Assembly (NCBI GenBank): GCA_018061805.1
Contig: JAGOTL010000002.1
Span: forward strand, 1 to 64,000
Reading direction: 5' to 3'
Source: Candidatus Babeliales bacterium
GTDB lineage: Bacteria; Babelota; Babeliae; Babelales; Chromulinivoraceae
DNA length: 64,000 nucleotides
Numbering within the stretch: position 1 is the first letter of the stretch; every line of letters starts with the position of its first letter. Shown here piece after piece: positions 8,297-16,086 of the stretch. A program made the translations under genes and the position numbers. Below the pieces are notes generated by a model. It saw only the letters and a program-made list of their open reading frames with translations. It made no database searches and was not told the DNA's origin.

Positions 8297-8360
8297 GACA
8301 ATCTCCATTTTTAATAACTTTCTACTATTAGTATGCCCGAAAAAGACCTTTAAAAACAAG
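8297..8360 (-). repeat. Leader repeat, copy 1
   Basis: About 64 bp in front of the exported ankyrin-like gene. In gene direction it contains a weak stem ACCTT-loop-AAGGT with a T run, the box GGGCATACT (possible -10 CATACT), and AAAAATGGAG just ahead of the start. The same block precedes three neighbouring genes (9092, 10058, 10973), so it was probably duplicated together with them. Confidence 0.7.
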
Positions 8361-8371
8361 GTTTTTGAGTG

Positions 8372-9091
8372 TTAATTGTCTGGCATGCGGTCTACGATAT
8401 TTGGTATTTCTGCTTTTACGTTTTCCCATGTTTGTTTGGTTTTATCCCACCAAGTTTGTTCTTGTATTTCTTTACCTTTACTTGAAGGTAGTCGCACAGC
8501 GCCTGGGCGATTACCATGAGGTAAATATCGTAGCACACCTGGGTGAGGTGGATACATAGCATTCTGTAAAGCAACATTCTTTTGAAGAGATTCTTGTATT
8601 AATTGTGCAGCCTTACTATTATCCATGCTAAGATTGTGTAAATATAAATCCCAGTTAAATCTTTTGCGAGTTAAAACTTGAATGGTTTGGATATCTCGAA
8701 TACGTAGGTTTGGTGGATTTGCTATGGCTTTGTTTAATAATTTAAGAATATCACGCGACACGAGTAGTTCGAATGCGCTTTGGTTGGAGTTATAAAAATT
8801 GCCTTTGCGTAGACGGTAGTTTAAGTAATTTGGTAAACTATGTCGTAAAGCAATTGCTGAGGTATCAAAAAAATCAAGAGGTAATTCTGGTAATTTGCTT
8901 AATTGTTCTTCTAAAGAAAGAATATCACTATCAGAAAGAATATTACCATCGGAAGTTTCGTTGAGTTCAAGTATTTTTTTAATTCTATAAAATTCATCCC
9001 AAGCTTTTCTATCGTCTTTAGAGGTTTGTATATCTATGGTAGTAATTGATATGACGCAAAAAATCCACAGTACGTATTTTTTAAGGTTCAT
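8372..9091 (-). CDS. Exported tandem-family protein A with conserved C-terminal tail
   Basis: 239 residues. The start is the ATG that follows ATGGAGATTACA (GGAG ribosome site), giving the signal peptide MNLKKYVLWIFCVISITT. The N-terminal half is specific to this copy. From about residue 150 it resembles its neighbours (LTRKRFNWDLYL, LQNAMYPPHPG), and it ends with the shared tail RPGAVRLPS, then TWWDKTKQTWENVK, then NIVDRMPD. The Asp-Trp repeat-like segment hints at a degenerate ankyrin/helical fold. No known family was recognised; the tail conservation suggests a common sorting or binding role. Confidence 0.65.
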   Translation of the reverse strand: MNLKKYVLWIFCVISITTIDIQTSKDDRKAWDEFYRIKKILELNETSDGNILSDSDILSLEEQLSKLPELPLDFFDTSAIALRHSLPNYLNYRLRKGNFYNSNQSAFELLVSRDILKLLNKAIANPPNLRIRDIQTIQVLTRKRFNWDLYLHNLSMDNSKAAQLIQESLQKNVALQNAMYPPHPGVLRYLPHGNRPGAVRLPSSKGKEIQEQTWWDKTKQTWENVKAEIPNIVDRMPDN

Positions 9092-9154
9092 TGTAATCTC
9101 CATTTTTAATAACCCTCTACTATCAGTATGCCCGAAAAAAGACCTTTAAAAACA
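9092..9154 (-). repeat. Leader repeat, copy 2
   Basis: Near-identical to copy 1: stem ACCTT/AAGGT with a T run, GGGCATACTGATAGTAG, then AAAAATGGAG before the start codon. It probably combines a terminator for the upstream gene with the promoter and ribosome site of the next. Confidence 0.7.
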
Positions 9155-9166
9155 AGGTTTTGTATG

Positions 9167-10057
9167 TTATTTATCGGGCATGCGGTCTACGATATTTGGT
9201 ATTTCTGCTTTTACGTTTTCCCATGTTTGTTTGGTTTTATCCCACCAGGTTTTTTGTGGAGGTATTGAGGGTAGTCGTACAGCGCCTGGGCGATTACCAT
9301 GAGGCATAGCCCCTGGGTGCTTCGGTGTCATGGCATTGCGTAAAGAAGGATCCATTTGTAGGGCACGTTGCATGTCTATTCCTTGGGGAAGGCTTAAATA
9401 TGTACTCCAATCAAAGCCATGTTTTGTTAACACTCTGATGACATCTCTGGTTCTTTCACGCCATGGTTTATACTTAGGAAGGCCTTGGATGCTTTTTAAT
9501 GTAACCGCTGAAAGCTGGCTCATGATTCCTTCTTCATTAAGCACATCTTGCATTGTACTAGGATGATTATAGAGAGATTCTGTTATTATAGGTATCATAC
9601 CCGTTGTTATCTTAACATAATCAGGGATAGGTACTGCTTGGATTATGTACTGTTGATATAGTTTTTCATTTTGAGATAACATATAATCTAGATATCGTGG
9701 TTTCAATTCCATAATCGCATTTAAAATGTCATAGCTTTCAAATACGATAACGGGTGTTTGCTGAAATCTTTCTATGTATTTATTTTCTATGTCTATAGCT
9801 AAAATAGGATCCAGGTCAGCTGCCTTAGGATCAACGTCGCTCAAGACAACCGGGTAGCCCATGGTATGGTGAGTTAAATCTTCTAAATCTTTGTAGGCAC
9901 GAGTTTTTCGATGTTTTATCCAGTCACGAAATTCTAGATCTGCTGTTGTTAAATATTTTGTATCGACTTCTGATCGATCATCTGAAGCTGATAGCGTGTG
10001 CATGCCTATGGTCGACAAGCAGCAAAACATTAAGAATAAATACGTATTAAGGTTCAT
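9167..10057 (-). CDS. Exported tandem-family protein B with conserved C-terminal tail
   Basis: 296 residues, with signal peptide MNLNTYLFLMFCCLSTIGM. It is the closest relative of protein C (10142-10972). Shared blocks are KPRYLDYMLSQNEKLY, the segment after VLTKHGFDWSTYLSLPQGID, and LRNAMTPKHPGA. The C-terminus is almost identical to that of protein A (TWWDKTKQTWENVK, VDRMPDK). Sharing its body with one neighbour and its tail with another suggests gene conversion or module exchange within the array. The function is unknown. Confidence 0.68.
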   Translation of the reverse strand: MNLNTYLFLMFCCLSTIGMHTLSASDDRSEVDTKYLTTADLEFRDWIKHRKTRAYKDLEDLTHHTMGYPVVLSDVDPKAADLDPILAIDIENKYIERFQQTPVIVFESYDILNAIMELKPRYLDYMLSQNEKLYQQYIIQAVPIPDYVKITTGMIPIITESLYNHPSTMQDVLNEEGIMSQLSAVTLKSIQGLPKYKPWRERTRDVIRVLTKHGFDWSTYLSLPQGIDMQRALQMDPSLRNAMTPKHPGAMPHGNRPGAVRLPSIPPQKTWWDKTKQTWENVKAEIPNIVDRMPDK

Positions 10058-10120
10058 TGTAATCTCCATTTTTAATAACCTTTTACTATCAGTATGCCCG
10101 AATAAGGTCTTTAAAAACAA
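10058..10120 (-). repeat. Leader repeat, copy 3
   Basis: Same block as copies 1 and 2 with a few substitutions (for example TTATTCGGGCATACTGATAG). It directly precedes the ATG of exported protein B. Confidence 0.7.
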
Positions 10121-10141
10121 GATTTTTGGGCATTTTTTAGA

Positions 10142-10972
10142 TTAAACATCAGTTAACTTGTCAGCAATTTTGCTTAATGTTTGTTTGGTACGATCCCACC
10201 AGGTTGGTTGATGAATTTCGGGCACTTGTGATGAAATTGGCGGTAACTTAACAGCTCCTGGGTGTTTAGGTGTCATGGCATTGCGTAAAGTAGGATCATT
10301 TTGTAGGGCTTGTCGCATATCTATTCCTTGGGGAAGGCTTAAATATGTACTCCAATCAAAGCCATGTTTTGTTAAGACGTGTATCATTGCTATAGATTTT
10401 TCACGCCATGGCAGATATAAGGGAGTGCCTAGAGTTATTTCTAGCATATTTTGTGAAAACTCGTCGATGGGTCTATCCATAAGATCGTTCACGATAGTAG
10501 TATTATCCACAAGAAAATCTTTCATGGTTTTACCATAGTCAAAAGGGCTTTCTAGTGCTGTGGTGTAATAATCAGGGAGTGGGGCTTTTTGAATAATATA
10601 TTTTGTATATAATCTCTTATTTTGAGACAACATATAATCTAAATATTTTGGTTTCAGCTGATCAATTGCATTTATAATGTCATAACCTGAAAAAACAATG
10701 TCGGGTGATTGTTTAAGTCTATCTATAAAAGTGTTTTCTATTTTTGTACCTAGCACAGGATCAGTTGGATTATATATATCGATAGCGGTAGATTCCATCT
10801 CGAGCTTAGGATCTGCTTTCGATAGTCTTTCTAAGTCTTGGTATAAAATATCTTTTGGGTTGGTATAGATATCTGGGTATAAAATTAAAGTACCGCGTGC
10901 AGCTAGTAAAAAAGGCGTGTTGCTTATTGATAAAAAGCATACAGCCAAAAATATATATTTTTTTAAATTCAT
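10142..10972 (-). CDS. Exported tandem-family protein C with conserved C-terminal tail
   Basis: 276 residues. Signal peptide MNLKKYIFLAVCFLSISN; GGGGG lies upstream of the ATG. Body blocks are shared with protein B (KPKYLDYMLSQNKRLY, HGFDWSTYLSLPQGIDM, LRNAMTPKHPGAV). The tail is of a second type, TWWDRTKQTLSKIADKLTDV, shared with protein D rather than with A and B. So two tail variants exist in the array. No family was recognised. Confidence 0.68.
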   Translation of the reverse strand: MNLKKYIFLAVCFLSISNTPFLLAARGTLILYPDIYTNPKDILYQDLERLSKADPKLEMESTAIDIYNPTDPVLGTKIENTFIDRLKQSPDIVFSGYDIINAIDQLKPKYLDYMLSQNKRLYTKYIIQKAPLPDYYTTALESPFDYGKTMKDFLVDNTTIVNDLMDRPIDEFSQNMLEITLGTPLYLPWREKSIAMIHVLTKHGFDWSTYLSLPQGIDMRQALQNDPTLRNAMTPKHPGAVKLPPISSQVPEIHQPTWWDRTKQTLSKIADKLTDV

Positions 10973-11040
10973 GATTTAAACCCCCATTTTTAATGACCTT
11001 CTAGTATCAGTATGCTTTAAAAATACCTTTAAAAACAAGG
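10973..11040 (-). repeat. Leader repeat, copy 4 (diverged)
   Basis: This copy keeps ACCTTGTTTTTAAAGGT-like and GCATACTGATA-type sequence, but the CGGG box is replaced by AAA and the ribosome site is GGGGG instead of GGAG. It precedes exported protein C. Confidence 0.6.
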
Positions 11041-11060
11041 ATTTTGTGGGCTAAAACGTA

Positions 11061-11816
11061 TTAAACATCAGTTATTTTGTCTGCGATGTTGCTTAATGTT
11101 TGTTTGGTGCGATCCCACCAGGTTGGTTTAGGTTGTGGTATTGAAGGTAACTTTACAGCGCCTGGCCGATACAGATTCATAGCGCACAATGTATCATGAT
11201 TAGCGTACATGAGCTTTTTAGCATCTTGCATGTTTATGAGGTCAAAACAGTTTGTAGTGGAATATCTATAGGTGTTAAATATTTTATTCCAATCAACGTT
11301 ATGTTTGGTAAAAACCTTGGCGAGTTTGATATATCGTGTATGCATAGCAAGATTGTTTTCGTGTGTGTTCTGGTTTTGAACATCAAATGCTTGTTGGCTG
11401 TGCTGCGCTATTTTACGCTTGAAATATATTATGCCTTTGATTGTTTCGATTGCTGCATAAGAATTAAGTGAAAAATCACCTTCATAGTTTGAAATAAGGT
11501 AATCTAGATAATCAGGTAAAGCATAGAAGCGAGCGTTAAAAATATCAAGTTCTGTTACAGGCAGTATCAATGTTGGATGTATTGCAAGTAATAAAAATTC
11601 TTTTTTTTTAAGTTCAGAGGCGTTGAAACGATGTTGAGCAAGAGTGTCGTATATTGTAACCAGTTGATATATAGCCAAAGCTTTGTATGCTTTATCCAGT
11701 TCTTGTTTTCTTTCTAGAATGTAATGTGATCTAGCAGTGTTTTCAGATGAGCATATCGTCACGAACATTGTCCAGATAAGGCAAAATGTACATAAAATAT
11801 ATTTGTATGTATTCAT
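11061..11816 (-). CDS. Exported tandem-family protein D with conserved C-terminal tail
   Basis: 251 residues with signal peptide MNTYKYILCTFCLIWTMFVTIC. It is the most diverged of the four bodies but keeps the segment AKVFTKHNVDWNKIF and the tail RPGAVKLPSI, then TWWDRTKQTLSNIADKITDV. Its upstream region lacks most of the leader repeat seen before the others. Position and tail place it in the family; the function is unknown. Confidence 0.65.
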   Translation of the reverse strand: MNTYKYILCTFCLIWTMFVTICSSENTARSHYILERKQELDKAYKALAIYQLVTIYDTLAQHRFNASELKKKEFLLLAIHPTLILPVTELDIFNARFYALPDYLDYLISNYEGDFSLNSYAAIETIKGIIYFKRKIAQHSQQAFDVQNQNTHENNLAMHTRYIKLAKVFTKHNVDWNKIFNTYRYSTTNCFDLINMQDAKKLMYANHDTLCAMNLYRPGAVKLPSIPQPKPTWWDRTKQTLSNIADKITDV

Positions 11817-11848
11817 GAAAAAACCTTTTTAAAAAATAGTTTTGCATG

Positions 11849-11926
11849 TTATTTGTCTGGCATGCGGTCTACGATTTTTGGTATTTCTGCTTTTATGTTT
11901 TCCCATGTTTGCTTGGTTCTATATAT
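11849..11926 (-). pseudogene. Decayed C-terminal remnant of a tandem-family gene
   Basis: The minus strand encodes IYRTKQTWENIKAEIPKIVD and then RMPDK and a stop, nearly identical to the tails of proteins A and B. A TGA lies immediately upstream of the remnant, and the body of the gene is gone. This shows loss as well as gain of copies in the array. Confidence 0.75.
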
Positions 11927-12014
11927 TCATTATGTTTAAAAAAAGTAAGGACCGATAGAAAGAGCATTTTTTTGCTTCATTATATCAGTCCCAAGATTAA
12001 TGTTAATGTTTGGT

Positions 12015-12467
12015 TTATTTAAATTTGTTAATTAAGTTAGCAATTTTTGTATATTTGTTAGCTATGTCATTTTTAAATGGCATTTGAGCAGTGGTTAAGT
12101 TTGGAGGGTTTTGAGCATATTGTGACGCTGTAAAGCCATGCGAGCTTTTTGCTCCCCATGAATTTCTGATGCTACCTATATTATGGTTTAAAAGGTAGGT
12201 AAGACAATTGACTGCTCCTAGGTATGTAGCAGCAATTAAAGGTGTTGCAGTTTCACCTGACCATGGTAAATGTTCATATTGTTCGTTCCAATTAAACTTT
12301 GGATTTTTTTCAACAAAGCTCTGCAAATCTGTAACGTTATCGGCTTTAAAAATGTTTAATAAATGATTTATAGTAGCAGGTTTCCCGGTTGATTTGGTGT
12401 GAGGAGTTGCGTAGAAAACAGATGAAATGCTCAGCATAGTAAGCATTATGCAACGTAAAATTTTCAT
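12015..12467 (-). CDS. Short exported ankyrin-like protein, paralogue of 7850-8296
   Basis: 150 residues with signal peptide MKILRCIMLTMLSISSVFYA. The mature part matches the protein at 7850-8296: DNVTDLQSFVEKNPKFNW, then ATPLIAATYLGAVNCLTYLL, then FTASQYAQNPPNL. These are about two ankyrin-type units. AAGGAG lies just upstream of the ATG. Its predicted promoter abuts the (ATAG)12 microsatellite, so its expression could vary between clones. A role at the host interface is inferred only from the class of protein. Confidence 0.68.
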   Translation of the reverse strand: MKILRCIMLTMLSISSVFYATPHTKSTGKPATINHLLNIFKADNVTDLQSFVEKNPKFNWNEQYEHLPWSGETATPLIAATYLGAVNCLTYLLNHNIGSIRNSWGAKSSHGFTASQYAQNPPNLTTAQMPFKNDIANKYTKIANLINKFK

Positions 12468-12507
12468 AAAGGTACTCCTTTTTTAGTGGACGATATTATT
12501 TATACAC

Positions 12508-12585
<78 letters not shown>

Positions 12586-12717
12586 CTTGGAGCTGAAAGG
12601 CAGAGTATAAAAATAAAAAAAATGGTTGTTTTTTCCGTATATTAAAGGTTTCATTTGTGTGATATAAGTTGTTTTTGTTGTAGTAATCTTTAAAAAATCT
12701 TTTAGACAATTAATATG

Positions 12718-13041
12718 TCAGGTTTTTTTTCGTAATTCTAGAGCGTGCTGCTCAAGTTCTTTTGAGATTGTTTGACGACAATCATCAATGAACAAATCTA
12801 ACTCTATACCGGACATTTCATTATCTAAGCATCTTTTTTGAGCAACGTATTGGTCATTTGGCATAACGTATGGAATTATAGTATCTGTTGTAGCTTGGTA
12901 TGTATCTGGTGGTAAAAGAAATATTTCTGATTTGCGGTGTAGGTCATAAGCGACGACGGCCATATTTGATGATGTATCAGATGTATAGAGTACCATAGAC
13001 AAGCAGAACGTTATAAGAAACAAGAGTGTTTTTGGAGTCAT
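12718..13041 (-). CDS. Small exported protein of unknown function
   Basis: 107 residues with signal peptide MTPKTLLFLITFCLSMVLYTSD. The mature part contains two cysteines (in QKRCLDNEM and IDDCRQTI) that could form a disulfide, and a charged helical end. It starts five bases after the stop of the gene at 13047-13424, so the two form an operon. No family was recognised. Confidence 0.6.
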   Translation of the reverse strand: MTPKTLLFLITFCLSMVLYTSDTSSNMAVVAYDLHRKSEIFLLPPDTYQATTDTIIPYVMPNDQYVAQKRCLDNEMSGIELDLFIDDCRQTISKELEQHALELRKKT

Positions 13042-13046
13042 AAAAT

Positions 13047-13424
13047 TTATATATGTTCTAGGGGAATATACAGGTGTGCATCGTACAATTCTTGTAAAGC
13101 TGCAGCATGGTCTTGCAAGAGCGTTTCAAGTAGTAACGGTTTAGATAACATGAGCACTGTTTTCATAGTAGCGATGTAGATTGTACTTTTGTTTTGTAAG
13201 CAGTTTTGAAACGTTGTAATGCAACTATCTATAGTTGTTGCAATAGCAGATGGCTCCATAGTTGCTCCTGCAAGCATGGATGCTATATTGGTAAGCTCTT
13301 GAAAACATTCAATATTGATAACAGATAGTCGTTGCGCAACAATTGAATGATTGGGCAGTGTGATTGGTGTTGTCGATATATTGCTACATAAACTTACAAG
13401 AGTGATTAAAACTATTTTTTTCAT
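13047..13424 (-). CDS. Small exported helical protein of unknown function
   Basis: 125 residues with signal peptide MKKIVLITLVSLCSNIST. The mature part is predicted helical, with cysteines in NIECFQEL, DSCITTFQNCLQNK. A strong AAGGAG precedes the ATG. First gene of a two-gene operon. No family was recognised. Confidence 0.62.
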   Translation of the reverse strand: MKKIVLITLVSLCSNISTTPITLPNHSIVAQRLSVINIECFQELTNIASMLAGATMEPSAIATTIDSCITTFQNCLQNKSTIYIATMKTVLMLSKPLLLETLLQDHAAALQELYDAHLYIPLEHI

Positions 13425-13452
13425 AGGATCTCCTTTTTAAAAAGGTATCCTA

Positions 13453-14364
13453 TCATGCATAAAAACCTTTTGAAAGATATGCACGGCCAGAATCACCGAA
13501 GATACAAACAGCAACATCGTTTTCTGATAATTTGTCGCCGTAGGTGTGCGCAGCATAGGCAACAGCGCCACTGCTTGGTCCAACCAGTAAGCCATGCTGG
13601 TGTGCCATAGTTTTCATGAACTGCATGCCTTGTTCGTCAGTTACTTCGATAAATTCATCAATCACGCTGTTATCTAAGACAGGAGAATCAGAATCAACAC
13701 CGATACCTTCAAGTTTGTATGGTTTAGGGTTACCTTTGGTAGAGCGATATGAATTTGCAGCATCTACACCAATAACTTTAATGTTAGGGTTCATTTCTTT
13801 TAAATATTTACCTGCACCACTCACGGTACCGCCAGTTCCTGCTGCAGCAATAAAATGAGTAATTTTGCCTTCTGTTTGTTCCCAAATTTCAGGTCCCAAG
13901 TGTGTGTAATGTGCAATGCTGTTAATTGTGCTGCAATATTGATTTGGCATATATGAATTTGGATTTTCTTTATTCATTTTTACCGCTTGAGAATGATAGC
14001 TGTTTGGATCCTGAAGTGACATAGTGCCTGGAAATGTCATAACTTTTGCGCCATACGCTTTGATGGTATCAATTTTTTCTTTGCTATGTTTGTCCATGCA
14101 GCAAATCGTGACATCGTAACCTTTTATAGCGCCAATCATTGCAAGTGAAATGCCGTGGTTGCCTGATGATGCATCAATAAGTGTCATGCCAGGTTTGAGT
14201 AAGCCTTGTTGTTCTGCCCACTCAACCATGTACAAAGCTGACCGATCTTTAATGCTGCCGCCTGGATTGAGGTATTCTAATTTTGCATACATAGTGCCAG
14301 GTTTTTGATCAAAAATCTTAACAAGTAGTGTGTTACCAATAGAGTTCAGTAATGATTTTTTCAT
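13453..14364 (-). CDS. PLP-dependent cysteine synthase / cystathionine beta-synthase family enzyme
   Basis: 303 residues of the fold-type II PLP family that makes cysteine from O-acetylserine (CysK) or cystathionine from serine and homocysteine. NPGGSIKDR carries the PLP lysine K39; SSGNHG (66-71) is the substrate loop, and GTGGTVSGAG binds the cofactor phosphate. EGIGVDSDSPVLD and GPSSGA are also typical. The start was moved to the ATG behind GAAGGA, which removes an overlap with the upstream atpE gene. CysK usually has TSGNTG, so SSGNHG is unusual and may change specificity. No serine acetyltransferase is nearby, so the sulfur source is unclear. Confidence 0.82.
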   Translation of the reverse strand: MKKSLLNSIGNTLLVKIFDQKPGTMYAKLEYLNPGGSIKDRSALYMVEWAEQQGLLKPGMTLIDASSGNHGISLAMIGAIKGYDVTICCMDKHSKEKIDTIKAYGAKVMTFPGTMSLQDPNSYHSQAVKMNKENPNSYMPNQYCSTINSIAHYTHLGPEIWEQTEGKITHFIAAAGTGGTVSGAGKYLKEMNPNIKVIGVDAANSYRSTKGNPKPYKLEGIGVDSDSPVLDNSVIDEFIEVTDEQGMQFMKTMAHQHGLLVGPSSGAVAYAAHTYGDKLSENDVAVCIFGDSGRAYLSKGFYA

Positions 14365-14380
14365 GTAAATCCTTCGTGTA

Positions 14381-15328
14381 TTAAAAAAGCAGCATAACAA
14401 TAGCGATTAAGAGTCCATAAATTGCAAATGAGTCAATCATAGCAAGTGCAAGCATAGTGATCTTTGATAAAGATGGATATTGATCAAGATGCAAGGCGAT
14501 TTGTGTGCATGCCATCGCCCCAGTTCTACCAGAATTTATACCCGGAGAAATAGTGCTTAGGCCGATACAAATTGCTGCTGCTATAAATTGCCAACTTTGA
14601 ATAAATGATTCAGGATTAATTGCAGTGGTTAAAATCATAAGCGATATCAACAATGAAAAGATAGCAGGTGTTTCAATAATTGCTTCGCAAATAAACGTGA
14701 ATGTCATAATTTTGCCAAAGGCCTGTTTGTTGGTACCTACCCCGTGGCATGCTGCAAAAGCAAACAAGCTGAGTCCGATCGATGGTCCAATGCAACCGAG
14801 TCCTATGCTAATACCCGCAGCAAGCATTTGGAAACCATGTTGGACAGTTGCAGCGGAGTGTATTTTTGATTTTATAAGCAACGATATCAACATGCCAAAC
14901 ATGTTAGGCGTCATGATCAGAGTTTGTGTAATGAGCATTAAATTTAGCAGCTTTGTCTGAAGGAAGGGTTGTGAGGCTACACTGTGGCATGTTGCAACAG
15001 CAGGAAACGCTGAAGCAATCCCAGCACAAAAACCGGAAAGGCCCATAGCGATAGCAATACCAGCTGCACCGTAGTTGGCGTAGTTCGAATTTTGAAGTGT
15101 GTTTATATCGCCCAGCATCATGATTGATATCACGATACCCATAACGGCAGCAGTTTCGGTAATTGCCATACCGATCACGCAAAGTTTTGAAATCGCATTT
15201 GCAGATGTTGGTTGGCGGTTCATTGCTTGGAGTGCTGCGGCACCAATAAAACCTTGGCCAATAGATGTACCAAGAGCAGATAGCACTGCTGGTACAATGG
15301 CGTATAAAATATACAACATATCGATCAT
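14381..15328 (-). CDS. atpE: F0 ATP synthase subunit c, four-hairpin fusion
   Basis: Subunit c forms the membrane rotor of ATP synthase; the usual protein is about 80 residues with two helices. This one has 315 residues and eight helices, an 80-residue unit repeated four times. The ion-binding position gives E58, M139, E219 and D299, spaced 81, 80 and 80, so the second unit lacks the carboxylate. The first unit also keeps the RQP loop (38-40) and GQG with Q25 followed by E58-T59, which resembles Na+-binding c subunits; the others lack the glutamine. The ATG overlaps the stop of the subunit a gene (ATGA), indicating coupled synthesis. It could run as a V-type-like pump or as an ATP synthase of altered ion/ATP ratio; direction cannot be told. 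Confidence 0.85.
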   Translation of the reverse strand: MIDMLYILYAIVPAVLSALGTSIGQGFIGAAALQAMNRQPTSANAISKLCVIGMAITETAAVMGIVISIMMLGDINTLQNSNYANYGAAGIAIAMGLSGFCAGIASAFPAVATCHSVASQPFLQTKLLNLMLITQTLIMTPNMFGMLISLLIKSKIHSAATVQHGFQMLAAGISIGLGCIGPSIGLSLFAFAACHGVGTNKQAFGKIMTFTFICEAIIETPAIFSLLISLMILTTAINPESFIQSWQFIAAAICIGLSTISPGINSGRTGAMACTQIALHLDQYPSLSKITMLALAMIDSFAIYGLLIAIVMLLF

Positions 15329-16068
15329 GGTATGCCCACTTCATCTTCAGATGTTAATTCCATAGATAGGTATGTCATGGTCAGCATAGTAAACACAAAT
15401 GCTTGTATAAGACCTTCAAAAATACCAAACAAAAGTAGCATGATAATATTGGCACCTGAAATAATACCAACCGTTTGAGCTATTACAGATCCAGATAAAA
15501 CTTTGGAATACAGCGAGCTTATGATAAAGCCACCGTAAATATTTCCAAATAAACGAAACGATAGTGAAATGATCGATGATATGGCACCAATGATGTGGAG
15601 TGGAAACATGATAAAAAATGGTTCAAAGTAATGTGCGATATAGTGAAGTAAACCTTTAGCTTTAATAGAATTAAAGTGTACATACAAAAACGAAGTAAGT
15701 CCTAAAGCAAAGGTGGTATTTAAATCTTTGGTTGGTTCTTCCAGCCACGGAATAATTTGAATAGTGTTGCATAAAGTTATGAAGGTAAAAAACGAACCAA
15801 TCATAGCAAGATGGTTGATAGGACAAGTTTTAAGTGACTGTAGTAACAGATCTCTAAAAACTTGTACGTATTGTAAAACGCACCACCGAACTAAACTTTT
15901 TGGATTTTTTAAGCAATAAAAAACATACACACTTGCAAGTGCGATTAAAATTAAAATAACCCACGTGCTGATGAGTGTGTCAGCTTGAAGGTCCCAGAAT
16001 TTTCCAGAAAGACCAAATAGTGCAAATGGTTTCCAAACTGTATGATGAAGCATATTTTGGTTATGCAT
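15325..16068 (-). CDS. atpB: F0 ATP synthase subunit a
   Basis: Stator membrane subunit that forms the ion half-channels, 247 residues from the ATG at 16068 (AAGAGAT upstream; a TTG two codons earlier is possible). It has about six transmembrane helices. The essential arginine lies in SLSFRLFGNIYGG (R172), and EEPTKDLNTT (110-119) precedes the channel helices, as in other subunits a. It sits between the atpI-like gene and the fused atpE gene. Genes for subunit b and the F1 sector are not in the window. Confidence 0.92.
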   Translation of the reverse strand: MHNQNMLHHTVWKPFALFGLSGKFWDLQADTLISTWVILILIALASVYVFYCLKNPKSLVRWCVLQYVQVFRDLLLQSLKTCPINHLAMIGSFFTFITLCNTIQIIPWLEEPTKDLNTTFALGLTSFLYVHFNSIKAKGLLHYIAHYFEPFFIMFPLHIIGAISSIISLSFRLFGNIYGGFIISSLYSKVLSGSVIAQTVGIISGANIIMLLLFGIFEGLIQAFVFTMLTMTYLSMELTSEDEVGIP

Positions 16069-16086
16069 GATCAAATCTCTTTAGAA

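Noticed and set aside
14904-15344. 146-codon frame rich in Cys/Tyr/Arg overlapping atpE and atpB
   Set aside because: Shadow of the hydrophobic atpE frame; the clear c-subunit repeats are in the other frame.
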